Source of the DNA: Oceanobacillus damuensis
GTDB lineage: Bacteria; Bacillota; Bacilli; Bacillales; Amphibacillaceae
Reading direction: 5' to 3'
DNA length: 44,021 nt
NCBI RefSeq assembly: GCF_001618145.1
Contig: NZ_KV392045.1
Coordinates: forward strand, 32,764-76,784
Both the position numbers and the translations under genes were made by a program. The notes under the pieces are model-generated. The model did not search any database. It saw nothing but the letters and a program-made list of their open reading frames with translations, and had not been told where the DNA came from. This document shows positions 26,193-33,424 of the stretch, one piece after another (the stretch's first letter is position 1; each line of letters starts with the position of its first letter).

Positions 26193-26669
26193 ATGGCTTT
26201 GTTTTCCAATTTCCCTTTGTGGGCAGCATTAGCGGCAATTGTATTTGCTCAGGTGGTTAAGATTCCTATCAAATATATTTTTACCAAAGAGTTCCAGCCT
26301 GGTCTTGCTTTCAGTACAGGTGGTATGCCCAGCAGTCACTCTGCTGCGGTAACCGCCCTGACAACTGCGATCGGCATTTTGGAGGGAGTAACTTCCAGTG
26401 TGTTTGGATTGGCTTGTATATTTAGTGTCATTACGATGTTTGATGCCTCCGGAGTACGAAGACAAGCTGGGGAGCAAGCTGCTGTTCTGAACCGACTAAT
26501 TATAGACTTTCAGTACTTTACCGATAGTGCAAAGGATTGGAATAAGAAAGAGGAATATGAGAAACGTCAGGAATTGAAAGAATTGCTTGGCCATCAGCCT
26601 ATTGAAGTATTTTTTGGTGGACTGACAGGTATTATCATTGCTTTCATTCTTTATCCGCTATTTCAATAA
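26193..26669 (+). CDS. yuiD: Divergent PAP2-family membrane protein (YuiD)
   Basis: The 158-residue protein belongs to the divergent PAP2 (DUF212) family. A conserved MPSSHSAAVTAL (about residues 45-56) resembles the phosphatase PSGH block, and FDASGVRRQAGEQA (about 89-102) is the second signature. There are about four TM helices. GGAAGG lies rather far (about 14 bases) before ATG 26193, but the N-terminus fits the family. Phosphatase activity is unproven for this branch. Confidence 0.88.
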   Translation: MALFSNFPLWAALAAIVFAQVVKIPIKYIFTKEFQPGLAFSTGGMPSSHSAAVTALTTAIGILEGVTSSVFGLACIFSVITMFDASGVRRQAGEQAAVLNRLIIDFQYFTDSAKDWNKKEEYEKRQELKELLGHQPIEVFFGGLTGIIIAFILYPLFQ

Positions 26670-26671
26670 AT

Positions 26672-26699
26672 AAGACTCCCAATCACTTGGGAGTCTTTT
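26672..26699 (+). terminator. Terminator of yuiD
   Basis: AAGACTCCCAA (26672-26682) and TTGGGAGTCTT (26687-26697) form a perfect 11-bp stem with loop TCAC, followed by T. The converging 3D gene may use it as well. Confidence 0.85.
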
Positions 26700-26717
26700 C
26701 ACTTTTATACTGGCTGT

Positions 26718-27404
26718 TTAGCTTTCATTCATTTGTTGCCTGAATACTTGCAGGGCTTCATCTTCGTTCAATTGATTCAGTTGGTCCTCACTTAGTTCCC
26801 CGTCACCCATTTCCACGATATAAACATCAACTTCTTTTTTACCCCAGTGGGAAAATACATCTTCTACGGTATCGTAATACAAATCGATTTTATCACCTGT
26901 AATTGCACTTCCCTTATCTGCAACGACACCATACCCATAATCCGGAATATACAGGATTGTCCCTATCGGATAGACATCCAAATCTGCAGCAATGGTAGAA
27001 TACAAGTCTCGCTTTACTTTAACACCGGAGAAAGTAATACCGTATTCCGGGTGATCCTCTGTTTTTCCGGTGGATTCGATCCCAGCCGTATAGCCAGTAG
27101 CCACCACCTTTGCAACCGGATACTGATTAAAGTCGATTGCTTCTTCAATTGTTTGTGGAGCCTCGATCTCATCACTTGAAATATACTTTTGTTTTGCCTT
27201 TGCAACGTTTAAGCCTTTATCTTTTAGTGCGCTATGTCTGAACACTGCTGTATTTGAATTGATGGAAGTATCCGACTGGACAACTGCTGCCTCAGTTTTC
27301 AATTCACTCCAAGTGACATTCGAAATGGAAGTTGCTGCTTGAAAAAAAAGCACCATAATCAGCGGCAGCATTCCAACATGCCAAATAAAATTTTTGATTT
27401 TCAT
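26718..27404 (-). CDS. yuiC: 3D-domain murein-active protein (YuiC-like)
   Basis: The 228-residue protein has an N-terminal signal anchor (about 8-28) and a C-terminal 3D domain (about 110-205). The three Asp of the domain are visible in [21 protein letters not shown] and IDLYYDT, preceded by [14 protein letters not shown]. YuiC and related Sps proteins are MltA-like transglycosylases acting on peptidoglycan. ATG 27404 is chosen because AAGAGGTG is 6 bases upstream; the frame opens with GTG three codons earlier. It follows yuiB by 60 bp and is likely co-transcribed with it. Confidence 0.88.
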   Translation of the reverse strand: MKIKNFIWHVGMLPLIMVLFFQAATSISNVTWSELKTEAAVVQSDTSINSNTAVFRHSALKDKGLNVAKAKQKYISSDEIEAPQTIEEAIDFNQYPVAKVVATGYTAGIESTGKTEDHPEYGITFSGVKVKRDLYSTIAADLDVYPIGTILYIPDYGYGVVADKGSAITGDKIDLYYDTVEDVFSHWGKKEVDVYIVEMGDGELSEDQLNQLNEDEALQVFRQQMNES

Positions 27405-27464
27405 GAATAACACCTCTTGGATGCTATCATTTCCAATCTATTAAAATTTTATTCAAAAAAATAC

Positions 27465-27776
27465 TTAAAACATCTGATATCCGCTTTTACGCAGGAATTT
27501 GATAACGAAACCAGAAACGATTGCACCGATTAAACCTGACGATAAAATAATCACATCAGCAGCTGCTAAACTAGTTATTTCTGATAATAATTGCGCAAAA
27601 GCCTCACCGGTATTTGTGAAATATTTCCATGTTGACATCTTATCAATTATCATGATAACAACAAAAGGGTATAGGAATGCCATCAGCCAGGTTCTTCTTA
27701 AAAGCATATTCAATATGAATGCTATCCCGAAAAATATGACAAAATATAACATAATGGAAACGATTAATTGGATCAA
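27465..27776 (-). CDS. yuiB: Small membrane protein YuiB
   Basis: The 103-residue protein has three TM helices (about 3-25, 32-46, 72-95) and a short loop rich in Thr/Glu. Its position directly before a 3D-domain gene and near yuiD matches yuiB. The start is TTG 27776, preceded by AAGGGGG at 8 bases. Function unknown. Confidence 0.8.
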   Translation of the reverse strand: MIQLIVSIMLYFVIFFGIAFILNMLLRRTWLMAFLYPFVVIMIIDKMSTWKYFTNTGEAFAQLLSEITSLAAADVIILSSGLIGAIVSGFVIKFLRKSGYQMF

Positions 27777-27837
27777 GATAGTAACCCCCTTCGTTTGATC
27801 TATGTAAGCATATAAATGTTATTTTATAATAAATCAA

Positions 27838-27876
27838 AGGAAAAGCAAAGGCTGTACGCTTGCCTTTGCTTTTCCT
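27838..27876. terminator. Long hairpin upstream of yuiB, probably ends yumB transcription
   Basis: A perfect 15-bp stem (AGGAAAAGCAAAGGC with its complement, loop about 9 bases). On minus it lies after yumB and the structured region at 27900-28100, and before yuiB. Its T run is inside the arm, as for the hairpin at 4073-4109. Confidence 0.7.
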
Positions 27877-27904
27877 GAGATAGAAGAAATATAAAATTTA
27901 AACA

Positions 27905-28110
27905 GCAATGCGTTCATCTACGCATAGTGAAATTTCGGTCAGTAGGGGTTTTTTCCATCCCCACTAAGTGCCACCAGGGTATGACCTAAGGCCTTGAACG
28001 GAATCGGGCTATTGCCACAGTTGACCCCAGACTACAATAGTTAGTTGCTTTTCCATACTTCTTGAATCGGGATTCACTGTCCACTAACACTTGATACAGC
28101 TACGTACAAA
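27905..28110 (-). other. Structured non-coding stretch, possible insertion-sequence remnant
   Basis: No gene with a ribosome site is present. The stretch has nested stems: GGTCA/TGACC (27937-27941 with 27982-27986) enclosing AGTAGGGG/CCCCACT (27941-27948 with 27959-27965), and next to it ATGCGT/ACGCAT (27908-27913 with 27920-27925). On minus a short frame of about 37 codons (LYQVLVDSESRFKKYGKA...) ends at a stop before the stems. This layout resembles the 3' end of IS200/IS605-type elements with a TnpB-associated RNA, but no transposase was recognised. Confidence 0.35.
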
Positions 28111-28125
28111 TTGGAGTGCTGGTTA

Positions 28126-29340
28126 TCAGTAAAAGAAGTTAAATTTCCCTTTTTTCAGCAATAATCCTAATCCGCCTAATTTAAGGAGATAACGGTTGTC
28201 ACTCATTTTTTTCATAACTGCTGCTTTCCACCCGAATACTTTATGGCCGAATACTTCGGCAATAGCATCATCGTTACCGAGTGAAGCTATTGTCCCTTGG
28301 AGATTTGGGATAAATGGTTTTAGTTCTCCACCACGTATCTTTTCCTTCACATTGCATGCAACCGTTTCAGCCTGTTGGATTGCGATTTGCGCAGTTGGTG
28401 GGAATGGCCGGCCGGTTTCCTTATTTATGATCATCGAACAGTCTCCAATAACAAAAACATCGTCATAATCCGGTGTACGCATATCACATCGCACTTCAAC
28501 TTTCCCACGGTTTGTTTCAAACCCGGATTCCTCAACGACAGAATTTGCACGGACTCCTGCTGCCCAAATTGTTGTCATAGTTGGGATTTCATGGTGCTTT
28601 CCATACTTCTCATATACAATGCTGTCTTTCTTGCACTCTTTCAGTATTGCATTATTAATAAATTCCACCCCGCGGGATTCCAGGGAATTCATCGCATATT
28701 CAACAAGCCTTTCATCAAATCCTGGCAATACAGTCCGGGCACCTTCAACAACAAGGATTCGTACCTGTGTCTTCTCTATGTCATACTCCTCACACAGATG
28801 GGGAATCCGGTTTGCCAATTCACCTGCAAATTCGATTCCGGTGAATCCCCCACCTCCGATTACAATATTCAAACGTGCGGCTTTTTTATCGATTTCATTA
28901 TGATAGCATGCGAAGTTATAGTCCAAATGCTCCCTGATTAGACGTGCATTATTGATATTAGCTATTGTAAATGCATGGTCATCAAGTCCTGGAATCCCAA
29001 ACGTTGCCGCTTCAAATCCCAATCCAATAACGAGAACATCATAATTCAGTTCCGCATTCGCCAATTTCACCACTTTTTCTTCGGGTTTAATGCAAAGAAC
29101 CTCATCCAGCACAATATTGACTTTGCTGGAGTTGATCACATCTTTGATTCTAATTTTAGTCCGATCATGATGAAGTGTACCAGCCGCATTTTCATGCAGC
29201 CATGTCGTCTGATAATGGTAATCATTTTTATTAACGATGGTAATTTCTGCTTCATTTATATGAAGTTTTTTCTGTAATTTGGCCGCTGTCATCATACCAC
29301 CATATCCAGCGCCCAAAATTACTATATGAGGTTTTTTCAT
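28126..29340 (-). CDS. yumB: Type II NADH dehydrogenase (NDH-2, YumB-like)
   Basis: The 404-residue FAD enzyme passes electrons from NADH to menaquinone at the membrane surface without pumping protons. The FAD Rossmann motif VILGAGYGG (about residue 8), the NADH motif VIGGGGFTGIEFAGEL (about 158), the FAD-contacting DVFVIGDCS (about 297) and FPPTAQIAIQQAE (about 313) are clear. The start ATG 29340 has GGAG at rather long spacing. It is separated from yumC by 764 bp of repeats, whereas the two are adjacent in B. subtilis. A Rex-like operator overlaps its likely promoter. Confidence 0.93.
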   Translation of the reverse strand: MKKPHIVILGAGYGGMMTAAKLQKKLHINEAEITIVNKNDYHYQTTWLHENAAGTLHHDRTKIRIKDVINSSKVNIVLDEVLCIKPEEKVVKLANAELNYDVLVIGLGFEAATFGIPGLDDHAFTIANINNARLIREHLDYNFACYHNEIDKKAARLNIVIGGGGFTGIEFAGELANRIPHLCEEYDIEKTQVRILVVEGARTVLPGFDERLVEYAMNSLESRGVEFINNAILKECKKDSIVYEKYGKHHEIPTMTTIWAAGVRANSVVEESGFETNRGKVEVRCDMRTPDYDDVFVIGDCSMIINKETGRPFPPTAQIAIQQAETVACNVKEKIRGGELKPFIPNLQGTIASLGNDDAIAEVFGHKVFGWKAAVMKKMSDNRYLLKLGGLGLLLKKGKFNFFY

Positions 29341-29376
29341 TACATTTCACTACTCCGTTTTCTCTGATGTCACATT

Positions 29377-29394
29377 TTGTGACTTTTTTCACTA
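29377..29394 (-). promoter_or_regulatory. Rex-like redox operator upstream of NDH-2
   Basis: TTGTGACTTTTTTCACTA matches the Rex operator layout TTGTGA-N6-TCACAA with one mismatch in the half-sites. It overlaps the -10 box of the proposed promoter (29392-29397) and lies 37 bases before the yumB start. A second dyad, GTCACA-TTT-TGTGAC (29369-29383), overlaps it. Rex controls ndh in B. subtilis, which fits. Confidence 0.6.
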
Positions 29395-29420
29395 ATATAT
29401 AAGCCGGAACAAAAGTGCAA
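29392..29420 (-). promoter_or_regulatory. Candidate promoter of yumB
   Basis: On minus, TTGCAC (29420-29415), a 17-base spacer and TATTAG (29397-29392). The -35 box is inside repeat sequence (the GCAAGTGCC head shared with 17458-17466). Confidence 0.5.
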
Positions 29421-29445
29421 GTGCCTTGACCGACACTTACTTATC
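29402..29445 (+). repeat. Head fragment of repeat family C
   Basis: GGAACAAAAGTGCAAGTGCC here matches the start of the family C copy (GAACAAAAGCGCAAGTGCCC at 17450-17469); the rest of C is missing and family B copy 3 follows. Confidence 0.6.
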
Positions 29446-29448
29446 CTT

Positions 29449-29525
29449 TTAGAAAACTTGGCATGCGCCAAGCCTTACCGGCGTATGCCATAGTTGCACT
29501 TATGCAAGTAAGAAAGTTACTTGCC
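29449..29525 (+). repeat. Dispersed stem-loop repeat, family B, copy 3
   Basis: This matches copies 1 and 2 through the first three hairpins. The last hairpin is shortened by a deletion but is still perfect: GCAAGTAA pairs with TTACTTGC around GAAAG. Confidence 0.85.
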
Positions 29526-29592
29526 AAGAAAACTTGGTTGTCACCAATTCTTTCGGTGACAGTCTTCGTTGCACTTATGTGGATTGACAAGT
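29526..29592 (+). repeat. Diverged family B unit, copy 4
   Basis: AGAAAACTTGG, then a hairpin GTCACC/GGTGAC (29541-29546 with 29555-29560), then GTTGCACTTATG follow the order of family B with different stem sequences. It is joined directly to copy 3. Confidence 0.65.
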
Positions 29593-29706
29593 CAATATTT
29601 TCATACTATCTGCCCAAACTCTATTAAAGGTTTTTAATAAAAAGTTACAGAAAAAATATCTTATTGTCATCATTTTGTAATATACACTTTATTATACTAG
29701 CTTCTT

Positions 29707-29721
29707 TAACAATAATTATCA
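29707..29721 (-). promoter_or_regulatory. Fur-box-like site between yumB and yumC
   Basis: TAACAATAATTATCA matches the 7-1-7 Fur consensus TGATAATNATTATCA at 12 of 14 defined positions. A TATACT at 29693-29698 could be a nearby -10 box. It is about 385 bp from yumC, with repeats in between. Confidence 0.4.
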
Positions 29722-29762
29722 ACCCTTTATCCTAGATTTTAAATTATCAATCATCTTGAGAT

Positions 29763-29922
29763 AAAAGCGGAGGTGACTGTTCAGAAACGCATGCATAAGC
29801 AAGGGATTGGAAAGCGCATGGTTTTCGCGCTTGGAATGTCCATTGCTTATGACAGGAGTTTCTAGGAACCGGAGCTGGACGCGGCCGCTTATGTTTAAGA
29901 GTTAATTGCTGTCAAAATTTAC
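29763..29922 (+). repeat. Dispersed repeat, family A, copy 1, fused to a family C tail
   Basis: AAAAGCGGAGGTGACTGTTC starts the unit. GCATAAGCAA (near 29793) pairs with TTGCTTATG (29843-29851), AGAAAC with GTTTCT outside, and AAGCGC/GCGCTT inside. From about 29870 (GGAGCTGG) the sequence matches the end of the family C copy (17632-17672). Related copies are 32861-33004 (inverted) and 43963-44021. Confidence 0.8.
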
Positions 29923-29929
29923 TTTCTTA

Positions 29930-30022
29930 TTTTTTACAAAGTTTGGTATTCACTGCTTTTCAATGACAGCCTTCATTGCACTTAGGCAGGCAGGTATGTC
30001 TAAACCTTCCTGCCTGTCAAAT
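29930..30022 (+). repeat. Diverged family B unit, copy 5
   Basis: The unit has AAAGTTTGG, GACAGCCTTCATTGCACTTA and a terminal hairpin GCAGGCAGG/CCTGCCTG. The order and TTGCACTTA core match family B; the stems do not share sequence with copies 1-3. Confidence 0.6.
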
Positions 30023-30104
30023 AAGTACGCATTTATATCATGCTTCAAGCGTTTATGGTACGATATATATGGCTGAAATTAATAGATAGAAATGAGGGTT
30101 CATC

Positions 30105-31091
30105 ATGTCTGAAGAAATTTATGATATTACAATAATCGGAGCAGGTCCTGCCGGATTATTTACTGCTTTCTATGGTGGCATGCGCCAGGCAAGCGTAAAA
30201 ATAATCGAAAGCCTTCCACACACAGGTGGTCAGCTTACGGCCCTTTATCCGGAAAAATATATATATGATGTTGCAGGATTTCCAAAGGTACGTGCACAGG
30301 AGCTTGTCGATCGACTTGAAGAACAAGCAAGTATGTTTAATCCCGAAATTGTTCTCGGACAAGCAATTGAAAAACTGGAAAGACTTGAAGATAATTCATT
30401 CAAAATGATATCGAATACAGGCGAAGTTCATTACACAAAAACGATTATTATTACAGCGGGGAATGGTGCCTTCCAGCCACGCCGTTTAAACATCGGTGAA
30501 AGTGAGCATTTTGAGGGGAATAACTTGCATTATTATGTAAAAGACATGAATCAATACAAAGATAAAAATGTCGTTCTACTAGGCGGAGGGGATTCTGCAG
30601 TAGACTGGGCACTTATGCTTGAGAAAGTCGCAAAAAATGTCAAGCTGGTCCATCGTCGCGATCAATTCAGGGCCCATGAGCATAGTGTTGAACAATTAAT
30701 GACTTCAACGGTAGAAGTACTGACTCCGTTTGCACCTACTGATATAGTGACATCTGATAAGATTGACAAGATTATTTTGGAAGAGGTCAAAGGCGAAAGA
30801 AAAATGGAGCTTGAAGTCGATGATATTATTTGTAATTATGGATTCATCTCAAGCCTCGGCCCAATTAAAGATTGGGGTCTGGAAATCGAGAAAAACAGTA
30901 TCGTGGTAAATACAAAAATGGAGACAAATATACCTGGCATTTATGCTGCAGGAGATATTTGCACCTATGAAGGAAAAGTCAAATTGATCGTAACTGGTTT
31001 TGGGGAAGGTCCAACTGCAGTAAACAATGCAAAAAACTATATCGATCCCAAAGCACGTATCCAGCCGAAGCATTCCACGGCTATGTTTTAA
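30105..31091 (+). CDS. yumC: Ferredoxin/flavodoxin-NADP reductase (YumC)
   Basis: The 328-residue flavoprotein is a thioredoxin-reductase-like FNR. The FAD motif [18 protein letters not shown] (about residues 8-25), [22 protein letters not shown] (about 44-65), NADPH motif [15 protein letters not shown] (about 157) and the C-terminal [14 protein letters not shown] (about 279) are intact; the CxxC of thioredoxin reductase is absent, as expected. It supplies reduced ferredoxin or flavodoxin. The relative IruO of Staphylococcus is iron-regulated, which makes the distant Fur-like box notable. GAGGG precedes ATG 30105. Confidence 0.95.
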   Translation: MSEEIYDITIIGAGPAGLFTAFYGGMRQASVKIIESLPHTGGQLTALYPEKYIYDVAGFPKVRAQELVDRLEEQASMFNPEIVLGQAIEKLERLEDNSFKMISNTGEVHYTKTIIITAGNGAFQPRRLNIGESEHFEGNNLHYYVKDMNQYKDKNVVLLGGGDSAVDWALMLEKVAKNVKLVHRRDQFRAHEHSVEQLMTSTVEVLTPFAPTDIVTSDKIDKIILEEVKGERKMELEVDDIICNYGFISSLGPIKDWGLEIEKNSIVVNTKMETNIPGIYAAGDICTYEGKVKLIVTGFGEGPTAVNNAKNYIDPKARIQPKHSTAMF

Positions 31092-31105
31092 GCGAGATAA
31101 CCTTT

Positions 31106-31135
31106 AAACCATCCAATATTTACTGGGTGGTTTTT
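31106..31135 (+). terminator. Terminator of yumC
   Basis: AAACCATCCA (31106-31115) pairs with TGGGTGGTTT (31124-31133), followed by T. Confidence 0.85.
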
Positions 31136-31159
31136 CTATTTAACCCATCACTAAAATCA

Positions 31160-31193
31160 AAAAACGAAGCGCCTTAGATTTTAGCGCTTCGGT
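31160..31193 (-). terminator. Terminator of yutM
   Basis: On minus, CGAAGCGC (31191-31184) pairs with GCGCTTCG (31172-31165) and is followed by a T run. It lies a few bases after the yutM stop. Confidence 0.85.
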
Positions 31194-31198
31194 TTCTA

Positions 31199-31555
31199 TT
31201 AACAGTCCCCTGGGGTGCCTACTTTATCTTTTGTACGGAAAGATGATCCACAACCACAGGATACGATTGCGTTCGGATTATCGATGCTGAACCCGCCGCC
31301 CATCATATTTTGTTTGAAATCAATTGTCGTTCCTTCTATGATAGGTATGTCCTGATTGAAAAACACAACAGGAATTCCGTTTATATCTTCAACAACATCC
31401 AGTTCTTCATTTACATCATACTCAAAACCCAATGAATAGGACAATCCGCTACAGCCGCCACCTTTTATACCAAAACGCAAACGTGCATTGTCAGATTCAT
31501 CCTTCATCATCTCTTTGATTTGAACACTGGCATTATCCGTTATATTAATGACCAT
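31199..31555 (-). CDS. yutM: A-type Fe-S carrier (HesB/IscA family, YutM)
   Basis: The 118-residue protein has the three Cys of A-type carriers: GGGCSGLSY (Cys35) and SCGCGSSF (about Cys100 and Cys102). These bind and hand over iron-sulfur clusters. The C-terminal extension ending GTPGDC is typical of the Bacillus YutM group. GAGGAGG precedes ATG 31555. It precedes dapF in B. subtilis too, and yutI (NifU-type) lies nearby, forming a small Fe-S neighbourhood. Confidence 0.93.
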   Translation of the reverse strand: MVINITDNASVQIKEMMKDESDNARLRFGIKGGGCSGLSYSLGFEYDVNEELDVVEDINGIPVVFFNQDIPIIEGTTIDFKQNMMGGGFSIDNPNAIVSCGCGSSFRTKDKVGTPGDC

Positions 31556-31611
31556 TTGACGGCCTCCTCTTTTTTGTTTCTATACTAAGTATACAATAGA
31601 AATCCTGATAT

Positions 31612-32484
31612 TCAACTATTTGATTTCTGCTTTTGATACGTAAAAGTTCCTTCTGCAATAACTTCTGCTCCACCAGTCATCCAAACATCTCCGTTATCAT
31701 CCCATTTGATTGTTAAATCCCCTCCAGCCAAATGGACAACAACATCCTCATTTCTTTTTACATGACCATTCAATACAGACGCAACGACGGCTGCACATGC
31801 ACCGGTTCCACATGCCTGGGTGACACCGGACCCTCGTTCCCAAACAGAAAAATTAATCTCATTCGGTGATACGACTTCAATGAATTCCACATTCACACCA
31901 TCCGGAAAGCGCATATCTTTTTCAATTTTAGGACCGAGTTCATACAATGGTGCTTCTGCAATATTGTCCACGAAAAAGACAGCATGAGGATTTCCCATTG
32001 AAACTGCTGTCACTTCCAGTTTTTGACCATTTACGATAAACGGCTCTGACACAACTTTTGGGTCATCATTTCCCATCATTGGGATATCCATGCGACGCAG
32101 GTTCGGAGCTCCCATATTAATCGTTATTTGCTGCACCTCATCGCCATTTAAAGCAACTTCGGACTTCACAATATTAGCTTTCGTTGAAATGCTGAATGTC
32201 TCATTCGTAACGATCCCATGCTCATAGGCATATTTGGCTGTGCAGCGTAAGCCATTGCCACAGCTCATTCCTTCAGAGCCATCTTTATTGAAAATCCGCA
32301 TGCCGACATCTGCTTTTTCAGTTGGATGTATCAAAATCATACCATCCGAACCAATTCCCGTATTAACATTAGAAACCTTTTCGGCAATATGTGGTAAACT
32401 TTCTTCGTCTAAATCATATTGGAACAAATCAATATAAATGTAGTTATTTCCAAGTCCGTGCATTTTGATAAAAGGTATTTCCAT
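31612..32484 (-). CDS. dapF: Diaminopimelate epimerase (DapF)
   Basis: DapF converts LL- to meso-diaminopimelate for lysine and peptidoglycan. The 290-residue protein has the paired catalytic cysteines Cys75 (EGMSCGNGLRC) and Cys225 (TQACGTGACAA) and the N-terminal FIKMHGLGNNY. ATG 32484 is preferred because AGGGA stands upstream; the ATG six codons earlier, just after the yuzD stop, has no ribosome site. It forms a probable operon after yuzD with 18 bp between. Confidence 0.95.
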   Translation of the reverse strand: MEIPFIKMHGLGNNYIYIDLFQYDLDEESLPHIAEKVSNVNTGIGSDGMILIHPTEKADVGMRIFNKDGSEGMSCGNGLRCTAKYAYEHGIVTNETFSISTKANIVKSEVALNGDEVQQITINMGAPNLRRMDIPMMGNDDPKVVSEPFIVNGQKLEVTAVSMGNPHAVFFVDNIAEAPLYELGPKIEKDMRFPDGVNVEFIEVVSPNEINFSVWERGSGVTQACGTGACAAVVASVLNGHVKRNEDVVVHLAGGDLTIKWDDNGDVWMTGGAEVIAEGTFTYQKQKSNS

Positions 32485-32502
32485 TTTAATCCCTGCTTTC
32501 AT

Positions 32503-32832
32503 TTATGACTGTATTTGAATGCCGTGTCTATCCAGTGATTGATATATTGTCTTTAAACGAGGAATACCTTCAGCCACTAATTCATCGTTCACGAAGACGA
32601 TTGGATAAAATAAATCCTCTTCAAAAATTTGCTGTACAAATTGTTTATGCTTTTCCACTTCTGGAGGCTGATTGATATCAATATATTCATATGCTATTGG
32701 ATCATCTATATACTTCCTTCCAATTGCCGCCTGGAGCCACTCATAGGTATCCTTCGAACCTGGTGCCCCGACACAGCTGGCACAGATCTGTTCTGCTCCA
32801 TAAACAGTGATTGTCAGCTTTTTGTTTTCCAT
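32503..32832 (-). CDS. yuzD: YuzD-like disulfide oxidoreductase (DUF1462)
   Basis: The 109-residue thioredoxin-like protein carries ICASCVGAPGSKDTYEWL near its N-terminus, with the Cys17-x2-Cys20 pair and the family signature after it, and YPIVFVNDELVAEGIPRL (about 80-97). These match YuzD. ATAGGAGGGG precedes ATG 32832. It is upstream of dapF on the same strand and divergent from yutI. Redox partner unknown. Confidence 0.88.
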   Translation of the reverse strand: MENKKLTITVYGAEQICASCVGAPGSKDTYEWLQAAIGRKYIDDPIAYEYIDINQPPEVEKHKQFVQQIFEEDLFYPIVFVNDELVAEGIPRLKTIYQSLDRHGIQIQS

Positions 32833-32860
32833 CTGATCCCCTCCTATTATGCGACACGCC

Positions 32861-33004
32861 TGAACAGTCGCCTTCGCTTTTGGTTCGGCTAGCTACGGCT
32901 CCTAGAAACTCCCGTCATAAGCAATTGACACTTCATGCAGGAAGTTCACCTGCATTACGGTCCCTTGCTTATGCGTCCGTTTCTAAACAGTCGCCTTCGC
33001 TTTT
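32861..33004 (-). repeat. Dispersed repeat, family A, inverted copy with duplicated head
   Basis: Read on minus it starts AAAAGCGAAGGCGACTGTTT, has CATAAGCAA pairing with TTGCTTATG, and an inner stem ATGCAGG/CCTGCAT, and ends GGAGTTTCTAGGAGCCG. A second head AAAAGCGAAGGCGACTGTTC (32881-32862) follows, so the end is the beginning of another unit. The inner stem differs in sequence from copy 1 (29763-29922) but keeps pairing. Confidence 0.75.
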
Positions 33005-33140
33005 GTTTATAGTTTCTTTTATTTTACAAAATCTTTATATAAAGATAAAATATAAGTGACTGGAAAACTTAAAAATAATTTCAGATAGATTTTTATGCCA
33101 ATACAATTTATAATGGGAGTATGGAAAGGAGTAGATGGAT

Positions 33141-33365
33141 ATGCAAGAGCAAGTACAGGAAGTATTGAATAAATTACGTCCATTCTTACTACGTGACGGT
33201 GGAGATGTCGAGCTGATCGATGTGGATGAAGATGGTGTTGTTCTTCTTCGTCTTATGGGTGCATGTGGAAACTGTCCAAGTTCTACAATTACATTAAAAG
33301 CTGGAATCGAACGCGCATTGATGGCTGAAGTTCCTGGCGTCAGAGAAATCGAACAAGTATTTTAA
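33141..33365 (+). CDS. yutI: NifU-like Fe-S scaffold/carrier (YutI)
   Basis: The 74-residue protein is a NifU C-terminal domain: [15 protein letters not shown] (about 12-26) and the cluster-binding CGNCPSS with its CxxC pair. These small proteins carry [4Fe-4S] clusters. Both ATG 33135 and ATG 33141 are possible; AAAGGAG is only 3 bases from the first and 9 from the second, so 33141 is preferred. A TATAAT lies about 28 bases upstream. It is a single gene with its own terminator. Confidence 0.93.
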   Translation: MQEQVQEVLNKLRPFLLRDGGDVELIDVDEDGVVLLRLMGACGNCPSSTITLKAGIERALMAEVPGVREIEQVF

Positions 33366-33386
33366 AGAACGATTATATATATCAGG

Positions 33387-33416
33387 AGGCAGACAATCTA
33401 ATTTGTCTGCCTTTTT
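33387..33416 (+). terminator. Terminator of yutI
   Basis: AGGCAGACAA (33387-33396) pairs with TTGTCTGCCT (33403-33412), followed by T. Confidence 0.85.
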
Positions 33417-33424
33417 ATGTGCCC

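Noticed and set aside
28375-28941. Plus-strand open frame of 188 codons inside yumB
   Set aside because: It is antisense to a strongly conserved gene, Cys/Ile-rich, without a ribosome site; a shadow of yumB.
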